Source: Microbacterium sp. SL75 | GTDB taxonomy: Bacteria > Actinomycetota > Actinomycetes > Actinomycetales > Microbacteriaceae | Length of the DNA stretch: 64,000 nt | Assembly: GCF_026625865.1 (NCBI RefSeq) | Contig: NZ_CP113067.1 | Span: 1,488,001 to 1,552,000, forward strand | Direction: 5' to 3' | In this document: positions 42,576-51,256 of the stretch, in pieces | Numbering within the stretch: the first letter of the stretch is position 1 | Layout of the letters: every line of letters begins with the position of its first letter | The notes under the pieces: model-generated | The model's database searches: none | Told to the model about the DNA's origin: nothing | The model's input: only the letters and a program-made list of their open reading frames with translations | Translations under genes and position numbers: made by a program

Positions 42576-43066
42576 TCGCCGTCGATCACGACGCGAACGC
42601 CGAGGGTGTCGTCGAAGCGGTGGTTGTGGTGGTCGGTGACGTTGGTGTCGTCGAGCTCGAGGTTGACGAAGTCCATGCTCGGCTCGGCGAAGAAGGGCCC
42701 GGCGTGCCAGGTGCCCTTGCGCATCGTGATGGCCGTGCGCGGCGGGATGCGGAAGGCGCGGAGGTCGTCGAGGGCCGGGGCCTCGATACCGGGAGCGGCG
42801 ACGGCGATCGTCCACTCGACGTCGCCGACGGACATGAGCGTCTGGGTGGTCTCGAGGTGGCGGGTCACGCGCACGAACTCCGGCGTCTTGTCGTCGAGGT
42901 GCATCAGATAGAAGCGCGGGATGCCGTTCGACACGTCGAGCACGGCTTCCTCCGCGGTGAAAGGGGTGCCGTCTTCCATCGGCGTCAGGACGACACCGAA
43001 GGGGTCGAACGACGCGGGGGTTACGATCTCGGCGGTGAGGCGATGGACGGTGAGGGTGTCGGACAT
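42572..43066 (-). CDS. allA: ureidoglycolate lyase
   Basis: The 164-residue cupin-like protein has ASFDPFGVVL, FYLMHLDDKTPEFVRVTRHLETTQ and AITMRKGTWHAGPFF, matching the AllA family, which splits ureidoglycolate into glyoxylate and urea. It completes the allantoin path begun in the first 10 kb, though it lies 33 kb away. The upstream region has two GntR-type palindromes and an exact GlnR-type box, then a GntR gene. Confidence 0.88.
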   Translation of the reverse strand: MSDTLTVHRLTAEIVTPASFDPFGVVLTPMEDGTPFTAEEAVLDVSNGIPRFYLMHLDDKTPEFVRVTRHLETTQTLMSVGDVEWTIAVAAPGIEAPALDDLRAFRIPPRTAITMRKGTWHAGPFFAEPSMDFVNLELDDTNVTDHHNHRFDDTLGVRVVIDGE

Positions 43067-43100
43067 GGCGGCTCGCTTTCGTCGGGTGATCCGACCGTAC

Positions 43101-43139
43101 GCTTGTCCAACAAGCGGAAGTGCAACTTGTCGGACATGT
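43101..43139. promoter_or_regulatory. two GntR-type operators upstream of allA
   Basis: GCTTGTCCAACAAGC (43101-43115) is a perfect palindrome with a 3-base centre and fits TnGTnnnACnA. ACTTGTCGGACATGT (43125-43139) is a weaker second copy 24 bp on. The adjacent GntR gene is the obvious candidate regulator. Confidence 0.6.
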
Positions 43140-43149
43140 TCACCGCACT

Positions 43150-43165
43150 GTTACGCCGGCGAAAC
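43150..43165 (+). promoter_or_regulatory. GlnR-type box near allA
   Basis: GTTAC, six bases, GAAAC: an exact consensus match. It lies between the allA promoter operators and the GntR stop, about 85 bp upstream of allA. Confidence 0.55.
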
Positions 43166-43167
43166 GC

Positions 43168-43872
43168 TCACGAACGCACGCGGCGGATCAGGGCGTTGCG
43201 GAGCCCCTCCGGCGCGGGCAGCTGCACCTCGCGCGACCAGTACCCGATCGCATCGTCGGCGCCGTACCCGCAGTAGGTCATCTCGATGACCGGGGTGCCC
43301 GGCGAGCTCGACAGGAGCCGTGATCTCTCGGCATCCAATCCGATCGCCTCCATCCACACGGTCTCCCAGGCGACCCGTACGCCGTTGGCGGCTTCGGCGA
43401 GATCGAACACCGGGCGGTGCGCATCGAGCACGGCGTCGTGACGCACGGGGACGAGGTCTTCCGCCAGGGCGTAGGGCGCTCCGTCTGCGCGCCACATCTT
43501 GACCGTGCGCAGCACCGTGGTGTCATCGGGCAGGTCGTCGAAGCGGTGTGACCCGGGGGTGAGCTCGAGACGGTCGGACGACACGAGCTCCAGCGACGGC
43601 TCGTAGCCGGCGGAGCGGATCGAGAGGGAGTGGTCGAACTGCTGGTCGATCCGGCGGCCCACCCCCGCGAGGCGACGGTTGGGGGTGGTTCGCGCGCCCT
43701 GCGTGCGGTGCACGTATCCGCGCTCTTCGAGGCGCACCAGCGCTTCGCGCACCGAGTTGCGGCTCGCGCCGAGGATCTCGGCGAGGCGTGGCTCGGAGGG
43801 CAGCGCCGCTGCCTCGCTGCTCCACAGGCTGAGGATGCCCTCGATGATCGGATCGGGATCGGGTACGCGCAC
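43168..43872 (-). CDS. GntR/HutC-family regulator with UTRA domain
   Basis: The 234-residue protein has an N-terminal winged helix (LPSEPRLAEILGASRNSVRE, ALVRLEERGYVHRTQGARTT) and a C-terminal UTRA ligand domain (VLRTVKMWRADGAPYALAED, VIEMTYCGYGADDAIGYW). I chose the GTG at 43872, after GGGGAAGATGAG; longer in-frame starts lack support. It lies directly upstream of allA and probably controls the allA operon through the palindromes at 43101-43139. The effector could be an allantoin-path intermediate. Confidence 0.85.
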   Translation of the reverse strand: MRVPDPDPIIEGILSLWSSEAAALPSEPRLAEILGASRNSVREALVRLEERGYVHRTQGARTTPNRRLAGVGRRIDQQFDHSLSIRSAGYEPSLELVSSDRLELTPGSHRFDDLPDDTTVLRTVKMWRADGAPYALAEDLVPVRHDAVLDAHRPVFDLAEAANGVRVAWETVWMEAIGLDAERSRLLSSSPGTPVIEMTYCGYGADDAIGYWSREVQLPAPEGLRNALIRRVRS

Positions 43873-43958
43873 GGACTCATCTTCCCCGATGGATACCGGG
43901 ACGACCGCCCCGTGGGTCGGGGGAGTCGCGAACGCCCCGAGCGAGACCGCGGGTGAGA

Positions 43959-44666
43959 TCAGGCGGCGGCGCCCACGACGGCGGCGATGGCCGAGGTGAA
44001 GAAGCCCAGGCCGTCGACGCCCGAACGCATCGCCGCAGAGGTACCCGGGCCGAAGCCCGGCTCGACCGCGTGCTCGGGGTGCGGCATGAGACCCACGACG
44101 TTGCCGCGGTCGTTGGTCAGGCCGGCGATGTCGTCGAGCGAGCCATTGGGGTTCACCCCGACGTACCGGAAGGTCACGAGGCCCTCGCCGTTTACGCGCG
44201 CCAGGGTCTCGGCATCCGCGATGTATCCGCCGTCGGCGTTCTTCAGGGGGATGACGATCTCTTCGCCCTCGGCGAAGTCGCTGGTCCACGCGGTGGAGGC
44301 GTTCTCGACGCGCAGGCGCTGGTCGCGGCGGATGAACTGCTGGTGGGCGTTGCGGATCAGGCCCCCGGGTAGCAGGTGCGCCTCGACGAGCATCTGAAAG
44401 CCGTTGCAGATGCCGAGCACGGGCATGCCCTTGCCGGCCGCGTCTTTCACCTCGGCCATGATCGGCGCGAAGGCGGCGATCGCGCCGGCGCGCAGGTAGT
44501 CGCCGTAGCTGAAGCCTCCGGGCAGGACCAGGGCGTCGACCCCCTTCAGGTCGTGCTCGCCGTGCCAGAGGGCGACGGGCTCGCCGCCCGCGAGACGGAT
44601 GGCGCGCTGCGCGTCGCGGTCGTCGAGCGAACCGGGGAAGGTGATGACCCCGATGCGAGCGGTCAC
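43959..44666 (-). CDS. purQ: phosphoribosylformylglycinamidine synthase, glutaminase subunit
   Basis: The 235-residue class-I glutamine amidotransferase starts [20 protein letters not shown]. The nucleophile Cys is in [10 protein letters not shown] and the His/Glu pair in [10 protein letters not shown]. It gives ammonia to PurL in the fourth step of de novo purine synthesis. It overlaps purS by four bases. purL is not in the window. Confidence 0.95.
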   Translation of the reverse strand: MTARIGVITFPGSLDDRDAQRAIRLAGGEPVALWHGEHDLKGVDALVLPGGFSYGDYLRAGAIAAFAPIMAEVKDAAGKGMPVLGICNGFQMLVEAHLLPGGLIRNAHQQFIRRDQRLRVENASTAWTSDFAEGEEIVIPLKNADGGYIADAETLARVNGEGLVTFRYVGVNPNGSLDDIAGLTNDRGNVVGLMPHPEHAVEPGFGPGTSAAMRSGVDGLGFFTSAIAAVVGAAA

Positions 44667-44911
44667 TCGACCACCTCGACGTTGACGACGTCTTCGATGA
44701 CGGCGTTCGAGAGCATCTCGTCGGCGAGCTCGCGCGCCCGCGCGAGCGTGGCTTCGTCGACCTCGCCCTCGACGGTCAGTTCGAAGCGCTTGCCGATGCG
44801 CACGTCGGAGAAGCGGTGCTCGCCCAGACGCGACAGGGCGCCGGCCACGGCCTTTCCCTGCGGGTCGAGAAGCTCGGCCTTGGGCATGACGTCGACGACG
44901 ATGGTGGGCAC
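44663..44911 (-). CDS. purS: phosphoribosylformylglycinamidine synthase subunit PurS
   Basis: The 82-residue protein ([33 protein letters not shown]) is the small bridging subunit that joins PurQ and PurL in Gram-positive FGAM synthase. It is the usual length and is the first gene of a leftward purS-purQ operon. The spacer to the next operon contains no further gene. Confidence 0.95.
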   Translation of the reverse strand: MPTIVVDVMPKAELLDPQGKAVAGALSRLGEHRFSDVRIGKRFELTVEGEVDEATLARARELADEMLSNAVIEDVVNVEVVE

Positions 44912-45029
44912 TGCAGCTCCAAGAGTCGGGTGGCGTTGTGAAGGCCAGTCTACGCGAGCGGCCGATGGCGCCCGCTACGGCGGACCGGGCCGAGGGGGCG
45001 GGGCTTCATAACGATCTCACAGCGTCCTC

Positions 45030-45085
45030 TTGACCGCGTGGGAGCGATCCCATAGCGTCATCCCCGATCGGTGAGAGCGCTCCCA
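45030..45085 (+). promoter_or_regulatory. promoter with two CebR-type operators for the beta-glucoside operon
   Basis: TTGACC (45030) and TAGCGT (45053) stand 17 bp apart as -35 and -10. Between them is TGGGAGCGATCCCA (45039-45052), and TGAGAGCGCTCCCA follows at 45072-45085. Both are one base away from the published CebR palindrome TGGGAGCGCTCCCA. LacI-family repression, relieved by cellobiose or another beta-glucoside, is expected. Confidence 0.8.
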
Positions 45086-45145
45086 CGCACGGTCGCAGGA
45101 AGCCCTCGCCAGCGCCGGTCAGCACCCACCACAAAGGAGTGATCT

Positions 45146-46420
45146 GTGAAAAATCGTGCCCTGCGCCGGGTGGCTCTCGTCGCCGCCGTCGCCTCGACCT
45201 CTGCCCTCGTCCTCGCCGGCTGCTCCGGCACCGGGGGTTCCGCTTCGGGCGGTGATGGTGACGTCACCCTCACCATCGCCACCTTCAACGACTTCGGTTA
45301 CACCGACGCGCTCCTGCAGGAGTACATGGATGCGCACCCGAACGTGAAGATCGTGCACAACAAGGCCGCGACCAGCAACGAGGCCCGCGAGAACTACTTC
45401 CAGAAGCTGGGCAAGACCGGCCTCGCCGACATCGAGGCCATCGAGGTCGACTGGCTACCCGAGGTCATGGAGTACGCCGACCTGCTGGCTCCGGTGCCCG
45501 ACGACCTCAAGAGCCGGTGGCTCGACTACAAGGTCGAGGCCGCCACCAGCCCCGAGGGAAAGCTCGTCGGCTACGGCACCGACATCGGCCCCGAGGGCGT
45601 CTGCTATCGCTCCGACCTCTTCGCCGCGGCCGGCCTCCCGACCGACCGGGCCGAGGTCGCCAAGATGCTCCAGGGCGACTGGTCGACCTACTTCGCCGCG
45701 GGCGACACCTACGTCGCCGCGACCGGCAAGGCCTTCTTCGACTCCGCAGGCGGCACCTACCAGGGCGCGATCAACCAGGTCGAGGCCGCATACGAGAACC
45801 CCGACAACGGCGAGATCACCGCCACAAGCAACCCCGACGTGAAGAAGATCTACGACCAGGTCCTGAAGGCCAGCGCCACGCAGTCGGCGCACCTGGGCCA
45901 GTGGTCGGACGACTGGTTCGCGGGGCTCTCGAACGGCGCCTTCGCCACCATGCTCTGCCCCGGCTGGATGCTCGGCGTCATCGAGGGCAACGCCCCCGAG
46001 GTCAAGGGCTGGGACATCGCGAACGTCTTCCCCGGCGGTGCCGGCAACTGGGGCGGGTCGTACCTGACCGTCCCCGGTAACGGCAAGAACGTCGAAGCCG
46101 CCCAGGAGCTCGCCGACTGGCTGACCGACCCCGAGACCCAGGTGAAGGCGTTCGAGAACGCCGGGACCTTCCCGAGCCAGACCGACGCCCTCAAGGCGGA
46201 CGCGCTGCTCGGCAACACGAACGCGTACTTCAACAACGCCCCCGTGGGCGAGATGCTCTCCGAGCGCGCACAGGCCGTCAAGGTCTCGCCGTACAAGGGC
46301 ACCTTCTACTTCCAGATCAACGACGCCATGCAGAAGGCGCTCACGCGAGTGGAAGACGGAACGCAGGATGCCGCCACCTCGTGGAAGCAGTGGGCGACCG
46401 AGGTCGACGCCCTGTCCTGA
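45146..46420 (+). CDS. beta-glucoside/cellobiose ABC substrate-binding lipoprotein (CebE-like)
   Basis: The 424-residue precursor has a lipobox ALVLAGCSGT. The mature part is an extracellular sugar-binding protein (LTIATFNDFGYTDALLQEYM, GYGTDIGPEGVCYRSDLFAAAGLP, TMLCPGWMLGVIEGNAPEV). It precedes two matching permeases and a GH1 enzyme, and CebR-type operators control it. The ligand is thus a beta-linked oligosaccharide, most likely cellobiose. No ATPase is encoded here; such systems often share MsiK. Confidence 0.9.
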   Translation: MKNRALRRVALVAAVASTSALVLAGCSGTGGSASGGDGDVTLTIATFNDFGYTDALLQEYMDAHPNVKIVHNKAATSNEARENYFQKLGKTGLADIEAIEVDWLPEVMEYADLLAPVPDDLKSRWLDYKVEAATSPEGKLVGYGTDIGPEGVCYRSDLFAAAGLPTDRAEVAKMLQGDWSTYFAAGDTYVAATGKAFFDSAGGTYQGAINQVEAAYENPDNGEITATSNPDVKKIYDQVLKASATQSAHLGQWSDDWFAGLSNGAFATMLCPGWMLGVIEGNAPEVKGWDIANVFPGGAGNWGGSYLTVPGNGKNVEAAQELADWLTDPETQVKAFENAGTFPSQTDALKADALLGNTNAYFNNAPVGEMLSERAQAVKVSPYKGTFYFQINDAMQKALTRVEDGTQDAATSWKQWATEVDALS

Positions 46421-46436
46421 CCTGACCCGTAGCGAG

Positions 46437-46474
46437 CGGATGCCGGGGCCCCGCGCCTCGAGCCCCGGCATCCG
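46437..46474 (+). terminator. 13-bp hairpin after binding-protein gene
   Basis: CGGATGCCGGGGC and GCCCCGGCATCCG pair perfectly around a 12-base loop, 16 bases after the stop and 30 bases before the permease start. It likely gives differential expression as in other binding-protein operons. Confidence 0.6.
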
Positions 46475-46504
46475 TCCCGCTCGTCTCGAGGAGGAGACAC
46501 CACC

Positions 46505-47626
46505 GTGACAAGCACTCTCGAACGGCCCACGCGGCCGGCGCAGCCCCCGGCCGGGGACCGCCGGCCACGGCGCCTCGGCTTCGGTCAGCGCCGTAGCGCG
46601 TGGGACCTGAAGCTCTCGCCGTATCTCTACATCTCGCCGTTCTTCATCCTGTTCGCGATCACGGGTCTGTTCCCCATCGCCTACACCGCGGTGATCTCGT
46701 TCATGGACTGGGATCTGGTTCGCAACTCGGGCGAGTTCATCGGCTTCGACCAGTACGCCTGGGTGCTCTCGCAGCCCAAGTTCTGGATCGCCCTGCGCAA
46801 CACCTTCAGCATCTTCCTGCTCTCGAGCGTCCCGCAGCTCGTCCTCGCGATCTTCATCGCCGCGATGCTCGACCAGAACATCCGCGCCAAGACCTTCTGG
46901 CGCATGAGCGTGCTCGTGCCCTACGTGATGGCCCCCGTCGCCGTGGCCCTCATCTTCAGCAACATGTTCGGCGACCAGTACGGCGTGGTGAACACCACCC
47001 TGCAGAATCTCGGTCTTCCGGCCGTGCCGTGGCATTCCGACGCCTTCGCCAGCCACATCGCGATCGCGACGATGGTCAATTTCCGCTGGACCGGCTACAA
47101 CACCCTCATCCTGCTCGCGGCGATGCAGGCCATTCCACGCGAGTACTACGAGGCCGCGACCGTCGACGGCGCCGGCAAGATCCGCCAGTTCTTCTCGATC
47201 ACCCTGCCGAGCCTCAAACCGACCCTCGTCTTCGTCATCATTACCGCCACCATCGGCGGCCTGCAGATCTTCGACGAGCCGCGCATGTACGACCAGTACG
47301 GCACGGGCGGGGCGGACAACCAGTGGCTCACCGTGACCCTGTGGCTCTACAACGTCGGCTGGGGGGAGTGGAACTTCGGCCGCGCCGCGGCACTCGCGTG
47401 GATCCTCTTCCTGCTCATCCTCGCCATCGGCGCGATCAACCTGTTCGTCACGCGTTCGCTCGTGCGCGACGACGGTGGTCGCGGTGACACCCGTTCCCGT
47501 CGAGACGCCCGAGCGCAGGCACGAGCGGCGAGAGCCCGAGTGAGGGCGGATGCCGCTACCCCGGCGCCCCCGCGAGACACCGACGCGTCCCGAGGCGGCG
47601 CCGCACGACAGGAGACCCGCCGATGA
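46505..47626 (+). CDS. sugar ABC permease (CebF-like)
   Basis: The 373-residue protein has six helices, with EAA-loop sequence YYEAATVDGAGKIRQFFSITL. Its N-terminal ~35 residues and C-terminal ~55 residues (Arg/Ala-rich) are cytoplasmic. It begins with GTG after GAGGAGAC. It overlaps the second permease gene by four bases. It forms the heterodimeric channel of the cellobiose importer. Confidence 0.9.
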   Translation: MTSTLERPTRPAQPPAGDRRPRRLGFGQRRSAWDLKLSPYLYISPFFILFAITGLFPIAYTAVISFMDWDLVRNSGEFIGFDQYAWVLSQPKFWIALRNTFSIFLLSSVPQLVLAIFIAAMLDQNIRAKTFWRMSVLVPYVMAPVAVALIFSNMFGDQYGVVNTTLQNLGLPAVPWHSDAFASHIAIATMVNFRWTGYNTLILLAAMQAIPREYYEAATVDGAGKIRQFFSITLPSLKPTLVFVIITATIGGLQIFDEPRMYDQYGTGGADNQWLTVTLWLYNVGWGEWNFGRAAALAWILFLLILAIGAINLFVTRSLVRDDGGRGDTRSRRDARAQARAARARVRADAATPAPPRDTDASRGGAARQETRR

Positions 47627-48528
47627 CCGCCGTGAGCCCCGCCCCCGTCCCGATCGTCGATCCGAACGCCCCCGGCCCCGTCCGCCGCCGTCCGCGCCCC
47701 GTGCGCGGCTCCCGCCCGGGCTGGATCGTCTACGCCGCTCTCGGCGCGGTGCTGATGGCGAGCCTGTTCCCCTTCTACTGGTCGCTGCTGATCGGTTCGG
47801 GCGATTCATCGACGATCCGCGACGCGAATCGGTCGTGGATCCCCGGCGGCAACTTCTTCGCCAACGCCGCGTCCGTCATCGGCGACCCCGCGGTCAACTT
47901 CTGGCCGGCGCTGGTGAACTCGATCATCAGCTCGGGCCTGATCGCGGCATCCGTGGTCTTCTTCTCGACCCTCGCGGGGTGGGCGTTCGCGAAGCTGAAG
48001 TTCCGCGGCGGCCCGTGGCTGCTCGTCTTCGTCGTGGCGACCATGGCCGTGCCGACGCAGCTGGGTGTCGTGCCGCTGTACATCCTGTTCAGCGAGCTCG
48101 GGTGGACCGGCCAGCTCGGTGCCATCATCATCCCGGCACTGACCAGCGCCTTCGGCGTCTTCTGGATGACGCAGTACCTGCGTCAGTCCGTGCCCGACGA
48201 GCTGATCGAGGCCGCGCGCGTGGATGGCGCGACCTCGTTCCGCACGTTCCTCACGGTGGGCGTCCCCGCCGCGCGCCCCGCCGCGGCGATGCTCGGGCTG
48301 TTCACCTTCGTGAGCGCGTGGAACAACTTCTTCTGGCCGTTCATCGTGCTCGACCGCCAGAACCCCACACTGCCGGTGGCCCTGTCGCTCCTGCAGTCCA
48401 ACTACTTCGTCGACTACTCGATCGTCCTCGCGGGCGTTCTGCTGTCGACGATCCCGCTGCTGCTGCTGTTCGTCTTCGCGGGCAAGCAGCTCGTCAGTGG
48501 CATCATGCAAGGGGCGGTCAAGGGATGA
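47623..48528 (+). CDS. sugar ABC permease (CebG-like)
   Basis: The 301-residue protein has six helices with EAA loop LIEAARVDGATSFRTFLTVG. FVSAWNNFFWPFIVL is typical of MalG-type permeases. The ATG start overlaps the preceding stop and its stop overlaps a potential ATG of the glucosidase gene. Confidence 0.9.
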   Translation: MTAVSPAPVPIVDPNAPGPVRRRPRPVRGSRPGWIVYAALGAVLMASLFPFYWSLLIGSGDSSTIRDANRSWIPGGNFFANAASVIGDPAVNFWPALVNSIISSGLIAASVVFFSTLAGWAFAKLKFRGGPWLLVFVVATMAVPTQLGVVPLYILFSELGWTGQLGAIIIPALTSAFGVFWMTQYLRQSVPDELIEAARVDGATSFRTFLTVGVPAARPAAAMLGLFTFVSAWNNFFWPFIVLDRQNPTLPVALSLLQSNYFVDYSIVLAGVLLSTIPLLLLFVFAGKQLVSGIMQGAVKG

Positions 48529-48557
48529 CCCTCGCGCCCATGGAAGGAACCCGAACC

Positions 48558-50012
48558 ATGTCCCACACCCGTTCGTTCCCCGAAGGTTTCCTCTTCGGCG
48601 CTGCCACCGCGGCGTACCAGATCGAGGGGGCGGCCTTCGAAGACGGCCGCACGGCCTCGATCTGGGACGCGTTCAGCCGTGTGCCCGACGCCGTGATCAA
48701 CGCCGACAACGGCGATGTCGCGTGCGATCACTACCACCGCTACGCCGGCGACGTGCAGCTGATGAAGAAGCTCGGTCTGCAGACCTACCGCTTCTCGACC
48801 TCGTGGTCGCGCGTGCGGCCCGACGGCGGCGCTGTCAACGCGAAGGGCGTCGACTTCTACAAGCGCCTCGTCGACGAGCTGCTGGATGCCGGCATCCTGC
48901 CCTGGCTCACGCTCTATCACTGGGACCTGCCGCAGGCGCTGCAGGACGAGGGCGGTTGGACCGTCCGCTCCACGAGCGAGAAGTTCACCGAGTATGCGCT
49001 CGACATGCACGACGCGCTCGGCGACCGGGTGAACGTCTGGACGACGCTCAACGAGCCGTGGTGCTCGTCGTTCCTCAGCTACACCGCCGGCATTCATGCA
49101 CCCGGGCACTACTCCCAGGCCGAGGGCATGCTCGCCGCCCACCACCTGCTTCTGGGCCACGGACAGACCGTGCGCGAGCTCCGTGCCCGCGACTCTTCGT
49201 TGAACCTGGGGCTCACGCTCAACCTCACGGTGGCGGATGCCGTCGACCCGGCGAACCCCGCCGACCTCGACGCCGCACGGCGCGTCGACGGACAGTTCAA
49301 CCGCTGGTTCCTCGACCCGGTCTTCCGTGGCGAGTACCCCGCCGACATCATCAAGGACTTCCGCAAGACGGACGCCGAGGCGGTGGCGCGTTGGCAGGAG
49401 GCCGTGCATCCCGGTGACCTCGACATCATCTCGACGCCCATCGACTCGCTCGGCGTGAACTACTACCACGGCGAGTTCGTCGGGGGGACTGCGCCCGAGA
49501 TCGACCCGCCCGCGGGAGATGCTCCCACCTCGCGTCCGGTCGGCAAGCCCTTCCCCGCACACGAGAACCTGTACTGGCACGATCGCGGACTCGCTCGCAC
49601 CAACATGCACTGGGAGGTGCAGCCCGAGGGGCTCACGCGTCTGCTCCAGCGGGTCAGCGAGGATTACGCGGCGGAGGCGGGCGTGGCCCTCTTCGTCACC
49701 GAGAACGGCGCCTCGTTCGACGACGAGCTGAACACCGAGGGCGACGAGCCGCGCGTGCACGACGTCGAGCGCGTGGAGTTCGTCGAGGCGCACCTCGCGG
49801 CGGTTCTGGATGCCGTGGACGAGGGCGTCGACGTGCGCGGCTACTTCTACTGGTCGCTGATGGACAACTTCGAGTGGGCGTGGGGCTACGAGAAGCGTTT
49901 CGGGATCGTCTACGTCGACTACGCCACGCAGGAGCGCACGATCAAGGATTCGGGGCTCGCCTACGCGCGGGTGATCGCGGATCGCGCGCTGGAGCCGGTC
50001 GTCGTCCGCTGA
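48558..50012 (+). CDS. GH1 beta-glucosidase
   Basis: The 484-residue glycoside hydrolase family 1 enzyme has the N-terminal signature FLFGAATAAYQIEGA. The acid/base is Glu166 in TLNEPW and the nucleophile Glu382 in VTENGA. No signal peptide is present, so it splits imported cellobiose or beta-glucosides in the cytoplasm. I use ATG 48558, which has GGAAGGAA before it; an ATG at 48525 overlapping the permease stop is also in frame. The length is usual for the family. Confidence 0.93.
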   Translation: MSHTRSFPEGFLFGAATAAYQIEGAAFEDGRTASIWDAFSRVPDAVINADNGDVACDHYHRYAGDVQLMKKLGLQTYRFSTSWSRVRPDGGAVNAKGVDFYKRLVDELLDAGILPWLTLYHWDLPQALQDEGGWTVRSTSEKFTEYALDMHDALGDRVNVWTTLNEPWCSSFLSYTAGIHAPGHYSQAEGMLAAHHLLLGHGQTVRELRARDSSLNLGLTLNLTVADAVDPANPADLDAARRVDGQFNRWFLDPVFRGEYPADIIKDFRKTDAEAVARWQEAVHPGDLDIISTPIDSLGVNYYHGEFVGGTAPEIDPPAGDAPTSRPVGKPFPAHENLYWHDRGLARTNMHWEVQPEGLTRLLQRVSEDYAAEAGVALFVTENGASFDDELNTEGDEPRVHDVERVEFVEAHLAAVLDAVDEGVDVRGYFYWSLMDNFEWAWGYEKRFGIVYVDYATQERTIKDSGLAYARVIADRALEPVVVR

Positions 50013-50015
50013 CGT

Positions 50016-50051
50016 CGGCCGCGAGGACCCGGTCGCGCGCGTCTGCGGCCG
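50016..50051 (+). terminator. possible terminator after beta-glucosidase gene
   Basis: CGGCCGC and GCGGCCG form a 7-bp stem with a 22-base loop just after the stop. The remaining spacer to the LacI gene shows nothing else clear. Confidence 0.3.
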
Positions 50052-50236
50052 GGCCTTCGCATTCGCGGCGTGAGGCGATGCGGTAGGCACGGGCAGCCGG
50101 CGTACCGCGTGGGCCGCAGGGGATCCGCGCCGGTCCGGTGCGATCCCCGGCGACACCGCAGTACGCTCGCATCAGCGCGGGGTGCATCCGGCCAGCCGAG
50201 CGCCGGAGAACGCGGCCGTCCTGAAGGAGGGGAGCG

Positions 50237-51250
50237 ATGGATCTCGCATCCGTGCGGGGTGCCGCCACGATCGAAGAGGTCGCGGCGCGCGCCGGAGTCT
50301 CGCGATCGACGGTGTCGCGAGTCGTCAACGGCTCCTCCGCCGTCTCGCCTTCCGCTCTCGAGGCCGTGCGCCGCGCGATCGACGAGCTGCAGTACGTGCC
50401 CAACCGTGCGGCACGCTCGCTCGCCAGCCGCCAGACCCGGGCGATCGCCCTGGTGATCCCCGAGCAGACCGACCGCTTCTTCGGCGACCCGTTCTTCGCC
50501 TCGATCGTCGCGGGGATCGGCGAGGTCATCGGCGAGTCCGACTACATCATGAACATGCTCATCGCGAGCGACGACGTCAGCGCCAAGGCGCTCGGGTACC
50601 TCCGTGGGGGAAGCGTCGACGGGGCGATCGTCGCCTCGCACCACACGAGCGACACCTTCCTCGACCGCGTCGCCGACGTCGTCCCCGTGGTCTACGGCGG
50701 ACGCCCCGCGCGCATCCGCGCCGACGACTACTACGTCGACGTCGACAACGTCGAGGGTGGCCGGGTCGCCACCGCCTATCTGCTGGCGCGCGGTCACCGC
50801 CGTCTCGCCACGGTGTCGGGCCCGTCGGACATGCCCGCGGGCATCGACCGCCTCCAGGGCTTCCGCAACGCGATGGCGGAGGCGGGGCTGGAGCCCGTGG
50901 CGATCGAGAACGGGGACTTCACCGAGATGGGCGGGGCGCTGGCGATGAACCGCATCCTCTCGAACGGGGTCACCCCCGAGGCGGTCTTCGTCGCAAGCGA
51001 TCTCATGGCCCGAGGCGTCTACACGGTGCTGCGCGACAAGGGAATCGAGCCGGGGCGCGACGTCGCCGTCATGGGCTTCGACGACTCGGCGGTGTCGACC
51101 GCCGTCACACCGGCGCTGACCACGGTCCGGCAGCCGTCGCTGGCGCAGGGCCGGCACATGGCATCCGTGCTGCTGGACATCCTCGCCGGGCGTCCCGCGG
51201 CTCACGCGACCATTCTGCCGATAGAGCTCGTGCAGCGCGCCTCGGCCTGA
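50237..51250 (+). CDS. LacI-family regulator (CebR-like)
   Basis: The 337-residue protein has a LacI helix-turn-helix (TIEEVAARAGVSRSTVSRVV) and hinge (YVPNRAARSLAS). The ligand domain carries VIPEQTDRFFGDPFFASIVAG and VMGFDDSAVSTAVTPALTTV. Start ATG follows AAGGAGGGGAG. As neighbour of the beta-glucoside operon it is the expected repressor acting at the TGGGAGCGCTCCCA-like operators at 45039 and 45072. Its own promoter region has no such site, so it is probably not autoregulated that way. Confidence 0.92.
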   Translation: MDLASVRGAATIEEVAARAGVSRSTVSRVVNGSSAVSPSALEAVRRAIDELQYVPNRAARSLASRQTRAIALVIPEQTDRFFGDPFFASIVAGIGEVIGESDYIMNMLIASDDVSAKALGYLRGGSVDGAIVASHHTSDTFLDRVADVVPVVYGGRPARIRADDYYVDVDNVEGGRVATAYLLARGHRRLATVSGPSDMPAGIDRLQGFRNAMAEAGLEPVAIENGDFTEMGGALAMNRILSNGVTPEAVFVASDLMARGVYTVLRDKGIEPGRDVAVMGFDDSAVSTAVTPALTTVRQPSLAQGRHMASVLLDILAGRPAAHATILPIELVQRASA

Positions 51251-51256
51251 GGCCCG

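Noticed and set aside
44912..45029. RNA gene or purine riboswitch before purS
   Set aside because: No conserved purine-aptamer core or strong structured leader is visible upstream of purS.
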